From: UBA1756 sp045627805
GTDB taxonomy: Bacteria; Bacteroidota; Bacteroidia; Bacteroidales; WCHB1-69
DNA: 29,256 bases
Direction of reading: 5' to 3'
NCBI GenBank assembly: GCA_045627805.1
Contig: JAZQOJ010000156.1
Coordinates: 1-29,256, forward strand
Under the pieces are notes generated by a model. It searched no databases. It was not told the origin of the DNA and saw only the letters and a program-made list of their open reading frames with translations. Every line of letters starts with the position of its first letter. Position 1 is the stretch's first letter. Positions 7,010 through 14,836 of this stretch are shown piece after piece. Position numbers and translations under genes: made by a program.

Positions 7010-8344
7010 TTATCGTCTGCGGCGAGTGCTCAGGGCGGCCATCAAATTCTTGGCCTTACCACTGTTCACCATCTTCATCATCTTACGGGTGTCGTAAAAT
7101 TGCTTCACAAGTCTGTTAACTTCCTGAATATCAGTACCACTTCCCAAAGCGATACGTTTTTTGCGACTGCCATTGATGACATCAGGATTGGCGCGTTCTT
7201 CGGGCGTCATCGAGAGGATGATGGCCTCCACGCTCTTGAAGGCAGAATCGTCGATGTCAAGGTCGCGGACTGCCTTTCCCATTCCGGGAATCATTCCCAT
7301 CAGCTCCTTCACGTTGCCCATTTTCTTAATCTGCTGAATCTGGTTCAGGAAGTCGTTGAAGTCGAATTCGTTCTTGGCGAGTTTTTTCTGGAGTTTGGCG
7401 GCTTCGGCCTCGTCGAACTGTGCCTGGGCGGTTTCCACGAACGAGCGGATGTCGCCCATACCGAGGATTCTTTCCGCCATACGGTCGGGATGGAACACGT
7501 CGAGGGCTTCCATCTTTTCGCCCGTACCAATGAACTTAATCGGCTTGTTGACAACAGCTTTAATCGTAAGAGCGGCACCACCGCGCGTATCACCGTCCAA
7601 TTTCGTCAGGATGACACCGTCGAAATTGAGTTTGTCATTGAAAGCTTTGGCCGTGTTCACCGCATCCTGACCCGTCATTGAGTCAACCACGAAGAGGATT
7701 TCGTTAGGATTGACGGCATCCTTGATGTTGCCAATCTCATCCATCATTTCCTGATCGACGGCGAGACGGCCAGCGGTATCCACGAGAACCACGTCGTAGC
7801 CGTTAGCTTTTGCGTGGGCGATGGCGTTTTTGGCGATTTGCACCGGATTGCGGTTTCCGTCTTCGGTGTAAACGGGCACGCCAATCTGCTCGCCAAGCAC
7901 CTTCAACTGGTCGATAGCGGCCGGACGATAAACGTCGCCTGCCACGAGGAGGGGTTTTCTTCCGCGCTTGTTTTTCAATAAATTAGCGAGCTTGGCAGCG
8001 TGAGTGGTCTTACCGGAACCTTGCAAACCTGCCATCAAAATCACAGCAGGATTGGCATCAATATTGATGTCGGTGGCGGTTGTGCCCATCAAGGCAATCA
8101 ATTCGTCGTAGGTAAGTTTCACCAGCAGCTGGCTTGGGGACACCGCCTTGATCACGTTGACACCCAGCGCCTTCGCCTTCACCTTATCGGTAAACTCTTT
8201 TGCAATTTGGTAGCTCACGTCGGCATCCAGAAGCGCCTTGCGCACCTCCTTCATCGTTTCTGCCACGTTGATATCCGTAATCTTGGATTGTCCTTTCAGG
8301 ACCTTAAACGCCCGTTCTAATCTATCGCTTAAACTATCAAACAT
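7010..8344 (-). CDS. ffh: Signal recognition particle protein Ffh (SRP54)
   Basis: GTPase that binds signal sequences of nascent membrane proteins and delivers ribosomes to FtsY. The 444-residue protein shows the N-domain (about 1-90), then the G domain with GLQGSGKTTHAAKLA (near 109-123), DTAGRL, TKLDGDTRGG and the closing GTGEKMEALDVFHPDR. A Met-rich M domain from about 325 includes IPGMGKAVRDLD, GSRKKRIALGSG and a basic end with RRRR. All SRP54 hallmarks are intact. It sits 33 bp before tyrS and 67 bp after the DUF2147 gene. The 4.5S SRP RNA gene was not found in the window. Confidence 0.97.
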   Translation of the reverse strand: MFDSLSDRLERAFKVLKGQSKITDINVAETMKEVRKALLDADVSYQIAKEFTDKVKAKALGVNVIKAVSPSQLLVKLTYDELIALMGTTATDINIDANPAVILMAGLQGSGKTTHAAKLANLLKNKRGRKPLLVAGDVYRPAAIDQLKVLGEQIGVPVYTEDGNRNPVQIAKNAIAHAKANGYDVVLVDTAGRLAVDQEMMDEIGNIKDAVNPNEILFVVDSMTGQDAVNTAKAFNDKLNFDGVILTKLDGDTRGGAALTIKAVVNKPIKFIGTGEKMEALDVFHPDRMAERILGMGDIRSFVETAQAQFDEAEAAKLQKKLAKNEFDFNDFLNQIQQIKKMGNVKELMGMIPGMGKAVRDLDIDDSAFKSVEAIILSMTPEERANPDVINGSRKKRIALGSGTDIQEVNRLVKQFYDTRKMMKMVNSGKAKNLMAALSTRRRR

Positions 8345-8411
8345 TGTTATTTATATTAAAAAATTTAATCTTTTCAGAATTAATTTATTGATTTTCAAAC
8401 TAATAGAAGAA

Positions 8412-8843
8412 TCATTCTTCTTGTTTCCGCTGTTTTGTCTCGCGGTCCCAGTTCATCGTTACGCCCAGCATTGATATGCCGACATAGCCACGAACCTTAA
8501 TTTTAGAGGCCCCATTGAGCTTGATGTAACTCTTGTAAGTTTTTCCGGTTCCGGGGTGATGTATTTTTCCATTCTGCCACTCTTCCTCTTCCTCATTGTA
8601 AGTGAAGCCCTTCAGAAACTTGTAGTTCAAAAAAGGTTTCTTTTTGGGATTTTCCACCCAGCAAACGATTCCCTCATACGTTCCGTCGGCGGCCTTGTAG
8701 ATTTTCACCTGGCTTCCCTCTTTGGAGAACGGGTCTTTCACATAGTAGTAGCCGCAAACGGCGTCAGCTTTTTTTTGTGCGGGCAACTCGGTTGCGACAC
8801 CGGCCCAAAAAAGCGCGAGAAGGATGAATGCGATTTTTTTCAT
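8412..8843 (-). CDS. DUF2147 secreted protein
   Basis: A 143-residue protein with a clear signal peptide (MKKIAFILLALFWAGVATELPAQ, cleavage near residue 22). The mature part matches my memory of DUF2147: a VCGYYYV-type start in place of the usual G.W, KIYKAADGTYEGIVCWVENP, a YNEEEEEWQNGKIHHPGTGKTYKSYI core and a final KVRGYVGISMLGVTMNWDR. These are small beta-rich periplasmic or envelope proteins of unknown function, common in Bacteroidetes. It lies between the argF terminator and ffh, 67 bp before ffh. Family assignment is fairly secure; role is unknown. Confidence 0.85.
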   Translation of the reverse strand: MKKIAFILLALFWAGVATELPAQKKADAVCGYYYVKDPFSKEGSQVKIYKAADGTYEGIVCWVENPKKKPFLNYKFLKGFTYNEEEEEWQNGKIHHPGTGKTYKSYIKLNGASKIKVRGYVGISMLGVTMNWDRETKQRKQEE

Positions 8844-8854
8844 AGTATTGGAAT

Positions 8855-8891
8855 TAAAAAAGCAAGCAGAGGCGTGCGATGACGCCCCTGC
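8855..8891 (-). terminator. Intrinsic terminator after argF
   Basis: Arms 8866-8875 and 8882-8891 form a 10-bp stem with one mismatch and a 6-base loop. On the minus strand the stem is followed by TTGC and six T residues (8861-8856). It lies 16 bp past the argF stop and so separates argF from the DUF2147-ffh-tyrS run. Confidence 0.8.
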
Positions 8892-8906
8892 CTGAATGAT
8901 TCATAA

Positions 8907-9908
8907 TTAGTCGCCGAGGGTGGCCACCATCACGGCCTTGATGGTGTGCATACGGTTTTCGGCTTCGTCGAACACGATGGAAGCGTCTGATTCGAAAACG
9001 TCTTCGGTAACTTCGATGCCATCGAGGCCGAACTGTTTGTTCACGTCGCGGCCCACCTGGGTTTCGAGGTTGTGGTAAGCGGGCAGACAGTGCATAAACT
9101 TGCATTTCGGATTGCCAGTCAGCGCCATCGTTTCCTTGTTCACCTGGTAAGGTCTGAGCATACTGATGCGTTCTTGCCAAACTTCAACGGGCTCGCCCAT
9201 TGAAACCCAGACGTCGGTATAGAGGAAATCGCAACCTTTCACACCCTTCTTCACGTCGTCGGTAACGGTAACCTTGGCACCGGTTTCCTTGGCGATTTTC
9301 TTGCAGGTGTCGATGAGTTCCTTGCTGGGCTGAAGGGCCTTGGGAGCCACGATGCGGACATCCATACCCATCTTGGCGCCACCCACCATCAGAGAGTTGC
9401 CCATATTGAAGCGGGCATCGCCGAGGTAAGCGTAAGTAACCTGGTTGAGGGGTTTGTCAACGTGCTCGCTCATCGTGAGGAAGTCGGCGAGGATCTGAGT
9501 GGGATGGAATTCGTTGGTCAGGCCGTTCCATACGGGAACGCCAGCGAATTTTGCCAGCTCTTCCACGGTGGTCTGCTTGAAACCGCGGTATTCGATGCCG
9601 TCGTACATACGTCCGAGCACGCGGGCGGTGTCAGCCATTGATTCCTTGATGCCGATTTGCGATCCGGAAGGTCCGAGGTAGGTCACGTGAGCTCCCTGGT
9701 CGTAAGCGGCGACTTCGAAAGCGCAGCGGGTACGGGTAGAAGTTTTCTCGAAAATCAGAGCAATGTTCTTGCCTTTCAAAGTGGGCTGCTCGGTGCCAGC
9801 ATACTTGGCGCGTTTGAGGTCGCGTGCGAGGTCAAGCAGGTATTGGATTTCCTTCGGAGTGAAATCTAATAATTTCAAAAAGTTTCTGTTTCTCAGGTTA
9901 AATGCCAT
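8907..9908 (-). CDS. argF: Ornithine carbamoyltransferase
   Basis: Transfers carbamoyl from carbamoyl phosphate to L-ornithine, giving citrulline. The 333 residues match E. coli ArgF in length. The carbamoyl-phosphate loop is STRTR (57-61), then HPTQ (135-138), the ornithine-specific SMG loop within DVWVSMGEP (232-240), and HCLPA (273-277). These motifs indicate true L-ornithine specificity, unlike the N-acetyl- or N-succinyl-ornithine enzymes found in many Bacteroidetes. No arginine deiminase, carbamate kinase or other arg gene is adjacent, so anabolic (ArgF) versus catabolic (ArcB) use cannot be settled; the symbol is given by reaction. The gene ends in its own terminator. Confidence 0.95.
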   Translation of the reverse strand: MAFNLRNRNFLKLLDFTPKEIQYLLDLARDLKRAKYAGTEQPTLKGKNIALIFEKTSTRTRCAFEVAAYDQGAHVTYLGPSGSQIGIKESMADTARVLGRMYDGIEYRGFKQTTVEELAKFAGVPVWNGLTNEFHPTQILADFLTMSEHVDKPLNQVTYAYLGDARFNMGNSLMVGGAKMGMDVRIVAPKALQPSKELIDTCKKIAKETGAKVTVTDDVKKGVKGCDFLYTDVWVSMGEPVEVWQERISMLRPYQVNKETMALTGNPKCKFMHCLPAYHNLETQVGRDVNKQFGLDGIEVTEDVFESDASIVFDEAENRMHTIKAVMVATLGD

Positions 9909-9941
9909 AATGTTTTAATTTTTAATGGTTTATAATAGATT

Positions 9942-10982
9942 TTAGAATTCTTCTTCAAAAAATAACTGATAATAGTTCAGCCCGGTTTCCGGGTCAACGC
10001 CTTTCTTGATGCGCTTAGTGTCTCCGTGAACGTAAACGTGAAAGTTCTTGTCGAGTTTGATGACACTCTTGAAATTGCGCGACTGCTTCTTGATGGCGCT
10101 GTCGGAAATGCCGAACTTTTCGGGCACCACCATATCGTGTTCCTGCTCGTATTGTTCCTTAAACTCATTGAAAGTCTCAATCACTTCCGGCTGACCAATA
10201 ACCCTTTCCTGAAAATCTTCCATTTCAAAAGTGTCGTTTTCCTTGAAAAAGCTGACGGAATTGCTGAGGATTTCCGCCTGGTCGGCTTTCGACACCTCAA
10301 ACTTTTCGGGCAGATAGTCGGTAATAAAACTCTTGCACATCGAGAGCACGTTCTCCGTATTGTAGAAAGCATCCTTGCGCTGACGGCAGTGCAGGAAGTC
10401 GTCAATCCAATACTGGGCTTCGGCACCCTTGTTGGTGTTGTCAACCACCGCGACGGCAAAGCCCTTGTCGCGCTCGGTATTGAAAATCAGACAGCCCTTG
10501 TCCAACTTGTTCAGTCCGAAGCCGAAATCGCTTTCCACCACAAAGTGGTCCTCTTCCTGATGAACCTTCAAGAAAGTGTCTTTCGTTTCCGCCTTAAACA
10601 AGCCAATCGCATCCACTTCCTCGTCTTCAAAAGCGCACTGTTTGAAGTAAACCACATACAGTTCTCCATCTTTAATTTTGGGGTGATTGCATTGATTATA
10701 AAGGTGTTGTGCAATATAAAGAGACTGTTCCAGCAAAGTTTCGGGGTCGTCGAAAATGGTGGATGCGCACTGGTAAATCTTGTTGGCGCCCACGCCTTCT
10801 TCATCGTACAACTGGAAAAACTCGTCGGTTTTGAAAGGGAACAGGAAATAGTTTTTCAGCATCAGCTTGATGTCGTCGCTCACATTAAGTAGGTCGTGCG
10901 ACAAGTTGAGGGGTTCGTCCAACTGTTTGTTGCCCACAGCGTGGAGGGCGATTTTGTCGATGAGGGTATCTGCGAGGTGCAT
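9942..10982 (-). CDS. Nucleoid-associated protein (NdpA/YejK-like)
   Basis: A 346-residue protein resembling the 37-kDa nucleoid-associated NdpA/YejK family. Recognisable are the N-terminal IDKIALHAVGNK, the central GELYVVYF followed by AIGLFKAETKDTF, the CLIFNTERDKGFAVAVVDN strand, and a C-terminal IKLDKNFHVYVHGDTKRIKKG segment. Family members bind DNA or the nucleoid; in Bacteroidetes the function is not established. No signal peptide or membrane segment is present, consistent with the cytosol. It lies 50 bp after sufB and 33 bp before argF on the same strand. No link to phage or restriction genes is visible here. Confidence 0.85.
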   Translation of the reverse strand: MHLADTLIDKIALHAVGNKQLDEPLNLSHDLLNVSDDIKLMLKNYFLFPFKTDEFFQLYDEEGVGANKIYQCASTIFDDPETLLEQSLYIAQHLYNQCNHPKIKDGELYVVYFKQCAFEDEEVDAIGLFKAETKDTFLKVHQEEDHFVVESDFGFGLNKLDKGCLIFNTERDKGFAVAVVDNTNKGAEAQYWIDDFLHCRQRKDAFYNTENVLSMCKSFITDYLPEKFEVSKADQAEILSNSVSFFKENDTFEMEDFQERVIGQPEVIETFNEFKEQYEQEHDMVVPEKFGISDSAIKKQSRNFKSVIKLDKNFHVYVHGDTKRIKKGVDPETGLNYYQLFFEEEF

Positions 10983-10988
10983 TGTTTT

Positions 10989-11020
10989 GGATTAAAGGGT
11001 GAATGGATTAAAAAGTGAAT
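10989..11020. repeat. 16-bp direct tandem duplication
   Basis: GGATTAAAGGGTGAAT (10989-11004) is followed at once by GGATTAAAAAGTGAAT (11005-11020), 14 of 16 bases identical. It fills most of the gap between the sufB stop and the nucleoid-protein ATG. Confidence 0.85.
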
Positions 11021-11032
11021 GGGTTATGGATT

Positions 11033-12487
11033 TCAGCCGACGGAATCTTTGAGGCAAACGGATAGGAGTTCCTGGGCTTCGGCGGCAAATTCGAGGGGAA
11101 GTTTTTCGAGCACGCCCTTAGCATAGCCGTTCACGATCAAACTCACGGCCTTTTCCATACTGATGCCGCGCTGCTGGCAGTAAAAGAGCTGTTCTTCGGA
11201 AATCTTACCTGTGGAGGCCTCGTGTTCGAGGATGGAGCTATTGTTGTGGCAGTCGGCTTCGGGCCAGGTGTGTGCGCCGCAAAGGTCGCCCATCAGCAGG
11301 GAGTCGCACTGCGAGAAGTTGCGGGAGTTTTCAGCGTTTTTGTGAATTTTCACCAAGCCGCGGTAGCTGTTTTGCGAATGTCCGGCAGAGATTCCCTTGC
11401 TCACGATAACGCTGCGAGAGCGCTTGCCGATGTGAATCATCTTGGTGCCCGTGTCGGCCTGCTGGTAGTTGTTGGTAACGGCCACGGAATAGAACTCGCC
11501 CACGGAGTCGTCGCCCTGAAGCACGCAGCCCGGATATTTCCAAGTGACGGCAGAACCGGTTTCCACCTGCGTCCAGGAGATTTTGGAGCGATTGCCCTTG
11601 CAAAGTCCGCGCTTGGTGACGAAGTTGTAAATGCCGCCGTTGCCATCCTTGTCGCCAGGGAACCAGTTTTGCACCGTAGAATATTTCACCTCCGCATCTT
11701 CGAGTGCCACAATCTCGACGATGGCTGCGTGCAACTGATTCTCATCGCGTTGCGGAGCCGTGCATCCTTCCAGATAGCTCACGTATGCGCCCTCGTCGGC
11801 AATGAGCAGCGTGCGCTCGAACTGGCCTGAGTTTTTCGCATTGATACGGAAATAGGTGCTCAAATCAATCGGGCAGCGCACCCCTTTTGGGATGTAACAG
11901 AACGATCCCTCGCTGAACACAGCGGAGTTGAGCGCGGCAAAAAAGTTATCGCTGGCAGGCACCACGCTTCCCAGATATTTCTTCACCAAGTCCGGATATT
12001 TTTTCACGGCCTCGCCGAAAGAGCAGAACAGGATTCCTTTGCTTTCCAGCATCGAGGAATACATCGTTTTTACTGATACTGAATCAATTACCGCATCAAC
12101 GGCCACCATTGACTCGCCCGATTTTTCCTCTTTTTTATCCAAAGCCGAAAAGGCCTCCTTGTCTTCCTGCAACGAAATCCCCAGTTTGTCAAAAGTCTTT
12201 TCAACTTCTGAAGAAGAAGTTTTCTTAGGAATTGCGAGGTAGATAATATTTTGGTAATCAGGCTTTTTGTATTTCAAATGGGCCCAATCGGGCTCTTCCA
12301 TTGTTTGCCACTTGCGGAATGCCTTCAAACGAAAATCAAGCAACCAATCGGGTTCTTCCTTCCGTTCTGAAATCATTCGGATAATATCTTCATTTAAGCC
12401 GCGAGGAAACTCCTCGACTTCAATACTGGAAACAAAGCCGTGTTTATAATCTTCTGAGTTAATGCTTTTTATGATATCTTCTTCCAT
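11033..12487 (-). CDS. sufB: Fe-S cluster assembly scaffold SufB
   Basis: Core of the SufBCD scaffold on which Fe-S clusters are built. The 484 residues include SVKTMYSSMLESKGILFCSF, the beta-helix segments YIPKGVRCPIDLSTYFRIN and YLEGCTAPQRDENQLHAA, and the C-terminal core CDSLLMGDLCGAHTWPEADC. The Cys of the CGAHT motif corresponds to E. coli Cys405, the proposed cluster and sulfur site. The end LPLEFAAEAQELL is family-typical. The gene starts from a clear -7 box 27 bp upstream, divergent from era. The next gene is a nucleoid protein rather than sufC, so sufCDSE must lie elsewhere or be absent. Confidence 0.97.
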   Translation of the reverse strand: MEEDIIKSINSEDYKHGFVSSIEVEEFPRGLNEDIIRMISERKEEPDWLLDFRLKAFRKWQTMEEPDWAHLKYKKPDYQNIIYLAIPKKTSSSEVEKTFDKLGISLQEDKEAFSALDKKEEKSGESMVAVDAVIDSVSVKTMYSSMLESKGILFCSFGEAVKKYPDLVKKYLGSVVPASDNFFAALNSAVFSEGSFCYIPKGVRCPIDLSTYFRINAKNSGQFERTLLIADEGAYVSYLEGCTAPQRDENQLHAAIVEIVALEDAEVKYSTVQNWFPGDKDGNGGIYNFVTKRGLCKGNRSKISWTQVETGSAVTWKYPGCVLQGDDSVGEFYSVAVTNNYQQADTGTKMIHIGKRSRSVIVSKGISAGHSQNSYRGLVKIHKNAENSRNFSQCDSLLMGDLCGAHTWPEADCHNNSSILEHEASTGKISEEQLFYCQQRGISMEKAVSLIVNGYAKGVLEKLPLEFAAEAQELLSVCLKDSVG

Positions 12488-12513
12488 TCTTATTCAATCT
12501 CAATAGCAGGGTG

Positions 12514-12547
12514 CAAAGATACAATATTTTTTGGGACAATTCGCAAA
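12514..12547 (-). promoter_or_regulatory. sufB promoter (Bacteroidetes type)
   Basis: Minus strand reads TATCTTTG at 12521-12514 (TAnnTTTG) with a TTTG at 12547-12544 about 22 bp upstream as the possible -33 box. The ATG is 27 bp downstream of the -7 box. It interleaves with the divergent era promoter. Confidence 0.65.
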
Positions 12548-12562
12548 AATGGTGTAACTTTG
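12531..12562 (+). promoter_or_regulatory. era promoter (Bacteroidetes type)
   Basis: TTTG at 12531-12534 and TAACTTTG at 12555-12562, spaced 20 bp, match the Bacteroidetes -33/-7 consensus. The -7 box covers the TTG at 12560, which rules out that upstream start and favours the ATG at 12587. Confidence 0.7.
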
Positions 12563-12586
12563 CAAGCTCAAATCAAAATTCTATTT

Positions 12587-13477
12587 ATGACTGAAAATCA
12601 AGAACATCGGGCTGGCTTTGTGAACCTCATCGGGAATCCGAATGTGGGCAAAAGCACATTGATGAATCAATTGGTGGGCGAGAAGCTCTCCATCATCACG
12701 GCAAAAGCGCAAACCACGCGCCACCGCATCAAGGGGATTGTTGATGGAGAGAACTTTCAAATCATCTATTCCGACCTTCCCGGGATTCTCACGCCCGCCT
12801 ACAAAATGCAGGAAATGATGATGCGTTTTGTAACCGAATCGCTCAAGGATGCCGATGTCATCCTTTACCTGGTGGAATGTGGCGAAACGCAATGCAATGA
12901 AGAAGTTTTGGCGAAACTTCAAAAAATTGGCACACCTATCATTTTGGTTGTCAATAAAATAGACAATGCCGAAGACAGTACTATCGAAGCCACCATCTCA
13001 CGGTGGAGCGAGCTGCTTCCCCAAGCGGAAATCATTCGGATTTCTGCTTTAAAAGGGCTCAACATTGATGTTTTGCTGCAAAAAATCATTGAAAAGCTGC
13101 CCGTTTGTCCGCCCTATTTTCCCAAAGACCAACTCACCGACCGCCCTACCCGTTTTTTCGTTTCCGAAATCATTCGAGAGAAAATCCTGTTGCAATACAA
13201 GAAGGAAATCCCTTACAGTGTGGAAGTTGTGGTGGAAGAGTACAAAGAGGATGATGCGTTGATCCGCATCCGGGCAACGCTATATGTGGAGCGAGAAACG
13301 CAAAAAATCATCATCATTGGCAATAAAGGCCAGGCAATCAAGCGTTTAGGAATCGAATCAAGAACCGCTTTGGAAGAATTTCTGCAAAAGCACGTCTTCC
13401 TCGACCTATCGGTTAAAGTGCTGAAGGACTGGCGCAACAGTGATTTGGTGATGAAACGGTTCGGTTATTCATATTAG
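12587..13477 (+). CDS. era: GTPase Era
   Basis: Ras-like GTPase that binds 16S rRNA and acts in 30S ribosome maturation. 296 residues from the ATG at 12587 (MTENQEHRAGF). G1 is GNPNVGKST, G3 is DLPG within YSDLPGIL, G4 is NKID, and the G5 region is ISALKG. The effector loop has AKAQTTRHRIKG. The C-terminal KH domain includes TLYVERETQKIIIIGNKGQAIKRLG. G3 keeps the DxxG pattern, but most Era proteins have DTPG, so Leu is a minor variation. The gene is followed 32 bp later by folD on the same strand. Confidence 0.97.
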   Translation: MTENQEHRAGFVNLIGNPNVGKSTLMNQLVGEKLSIITAKAQTTRHRIKGIVDGENFQIIYSDLPGILTPAYKMQEMMMRFVTESLKDADVILYLVECGETQCNEEVLAKLQKIGTPIILVVNKIDNAEDSTIEATISRWSELLPQAEIIRISALKGLNIDVLLQKIIEKLPVCPPYFPKDQLTDRPTRFFVSEIIREKILLQYKKEIPYSVEVVVEEYKEDDALIRIRATLYVERETQKIIIIGNKGQAIKRLGIESRTALEEFLQKHVFLDLSVKVLKDWRNSDLVMKRFGYSY

Positions 13478-13509
13478 AATCAAATTTCACAAATTTTAAT
13501 ACTCAGAAA

Positions 13510-14385
13510 ATGAAAATCATTGACGGCAAAAAGATTGCCAACGAAGTAAAAAAAGAGATTGCGGACAAGGTTCGCGCAATGATGGAGAATGACGTGCGCG
13601 TGCCACACTTGGCGGCCGTGATTGTGGGCGACGACGGGGCTTCCAAAACGTACATTGGCAGCATTGAGCGCTCGTGCGCCGAAGTGGGATTCGTGTCATC
13701 CATTTACCAATATCCTGCCGACATCACTGAGCAAGCGCTCCTCGAAGCCATCGACTTTCTCAACCGCGACGACGAGGTGGACGGATACATCATCCAGTTG
13801 CCTTTACCCAAACATATTTCCACCGAGAAAGTGATTGCGCACGTTGACCCGAAAAAAGACGTAGATTGCTTTCACCCAATCAATTACGGAAAACTTTTGC
13901 TGGGCGAGGCCGACTTTTTGCCAGCGACGCCATACGGCACGATTGAGCTGATGAAACGCGCGGGAATCAACCCGGCAGGCAAGCACTGCGTGGTGCTCGG
14001 CCGCAGCAATATCGTGGGCAAGCCGCTGGCAATGCTTTTAGCCGAAAAATCGCCGCAGGGCAATGCCACGGTGACCATTTGCCACAGCCACACGAAGAAC
14101 CTGAAAGAGGTGTGCGCTTCCGCCGACATTCTGCTCGTGGCCATCGGGCAGCCCGAAATGATTACCGCCGACTACATCAAGCCCGGCGCCACCGTCATCG
14201 ACATCGGCATCCATCGTCTGCCCAACAACAGCGACAAGGGCTACCGCATTTGCGGGGACGTGAATTACGACGAGGTTTCGCCCAAGTGCGAAGCCATCAC
14301 GCCCGTGCCCGGAGGCGTGGGTCCGATGACTATGACCTGCCTGATGCTCAACACATTACACGCAAGAGAATTAAAGAACTCTTAA
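13510..14385 (+). CDS. folD: FolD (methylene-THF dehydrogenase/cyclohydrolase family) lacking the catalytic Lys
   Basis: FolD interconverts 5,10-methylene-THF and 10-formyl-THF in one-carbon metabolism. The 291 residues carry IIQLPLPKHI (Gln96, equivalent to E. coli Gln98), DVD with Asp119 (E. coli Asp121), the Rossmann segment VVLGRSNIVGKP and the end TPVPGGVGPMT. The catalytic YxxxK motif, however, reads YIGSI (48-52): Tyr48 is kept but the Lys (E. coli Lys54) is Ile, codon ATT. The next conserved signature reads KDVDCFHP instead of KDVDGFHP. In the family this Lys is needed for cyclohydrolase activity, so the protein may be a dehydrogenase only or otherwise altered. It ends in a terminator shared with the leader of the next gene. 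Confidence 0.95.
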   Translation: MKIIDGKKIANEVKKEIADKVRAMMENDVRVPHLAAVIVGDDGASKTYIGSIERSCAEVGFVSSIYQYPADITEQALLEAIDFLNRDDEVDGYIIQLPLPKHISTEKVIAHVDPKKDVDCFHPINYGKLLLGEADFLPATPYGTIELMKRAGINPAGKHCVVLGRSNIVGKPLAMLLAEKSPQGNATVTICHSHTKNLKEVCASADILLVAIGQPEMITADYIKPGATVIDIGIHRLPNNSDKGYRICGDVNYDEVSPKCEAITPVPGGVGPMTMTCLMLNTLHARELKNS

Positions 14386-14390
14386 TTTTT

Positions 14391-14426
14391 GGGGCAGGGC
14401 GGCAACGTTCGTCCTGCCCTTGTTTT
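14391..14426 (+). terminator. Intrinsic terminator between folD and the S4-domain gene
   Basis: GGGCAGG (14392-14398) pairs with CCTGCCC (14413-14419), followed by TTGTTTT (14420-14426). The T tract ends 6 bp before the ATG of the next gene, so the hairpin is also that gene's immediate leader. Confidence 0.75.
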
Positions 14427-14432
14427 CATAAA

Positions 14433-14828
14433 ATGGACAAAATCAGAATCGACAAATGGCTTTGGGATGTTCGTCTGTTCAAGACGCGCTCAATGGCGAC
14501 GGAGGCCTGCAATGCGGGAAAAGTGAAACTGGCTGGCGGCAACGTGAAACCGTCGAAAGAGGTGAAGGTGGGCGACATTTTCGAAGTCCATTTGGGGCAA
14601 TTGCAGAAGACGGTGCAAGTGATTGACGCGCCGAAAAGCCGAGTGGGAGCTGCGCTGGTGCCGCAGTACTACACCGACCTCACGCCGCCAGAGGAATACG
14701 AGCGCGTTAAGATGCTGAATATGAGGTTTGAACACCGCGACCGCGGGGAAGGAAGACCCACCAAACGCGACCGCCGACAAATTGATTTCGTGAAGAGCCT
14801 TTACGGCGACAACGATGAGGATTTCTAA
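14433..14828 (+). CDS. hslR: S4-domain RNA-binding protein, Hsp15-like
   Basis: 131 residues from the ATG at 14433; the longer open frame upstream overlaps folD and is not supported. The N-terminus RIDKWLWDVRLFKTRSMATE is the S4 domain start of Hsp15/HslR, continuing with ACNAGKVKLAGGNVKPS and VKVGDIFEV. The tail is basic (GEGRPTKRDRRQID) and ends acidic. E. coli Hsp15 binds free 50S subunits that still hold a peptidyl-tRNA and helps recycle them. The same role is inferred by family. It starts only 6 bp after a terminator T tract and its stop is 8 bp before the next ATG. Confidence 0.88.
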   Translation: MDKIRIDKWLWDVRLFKTRSMATEACNAGKVKLAGGNVKPSKEVKVGDIFEVHLGQLQKTVQVIDAPKSRVGAALVPQYYTDLTPPEEYERVKMLNMRFEHRDRGEGRPTKRDRRQIDFVKSLYGDNDEDF

Positions 14829-14836
14829 AAAAAAGT

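Noticed and set aside
10026..10892. Plus-strand open frame opposite the nucleoid-associated gene (288 codons)
   Set aside because: Antisense shadow with no start context or motif; the minus-strand product has clear family features.
12560..12586. Upstream TTG start for era
   Set aside because: The TTG lies inside the TAACTTTG -7 box, so it would not be transcribed. The ATG at 12587 fits the family.
14079..14432. Upstream extension of the Hsp15-like gene overlapping folD
   Set aside because: It is out of frame with folD, has Arg/His-rich composition, and crosses the terminator. The S4 domain begins at the ATG at 14433.
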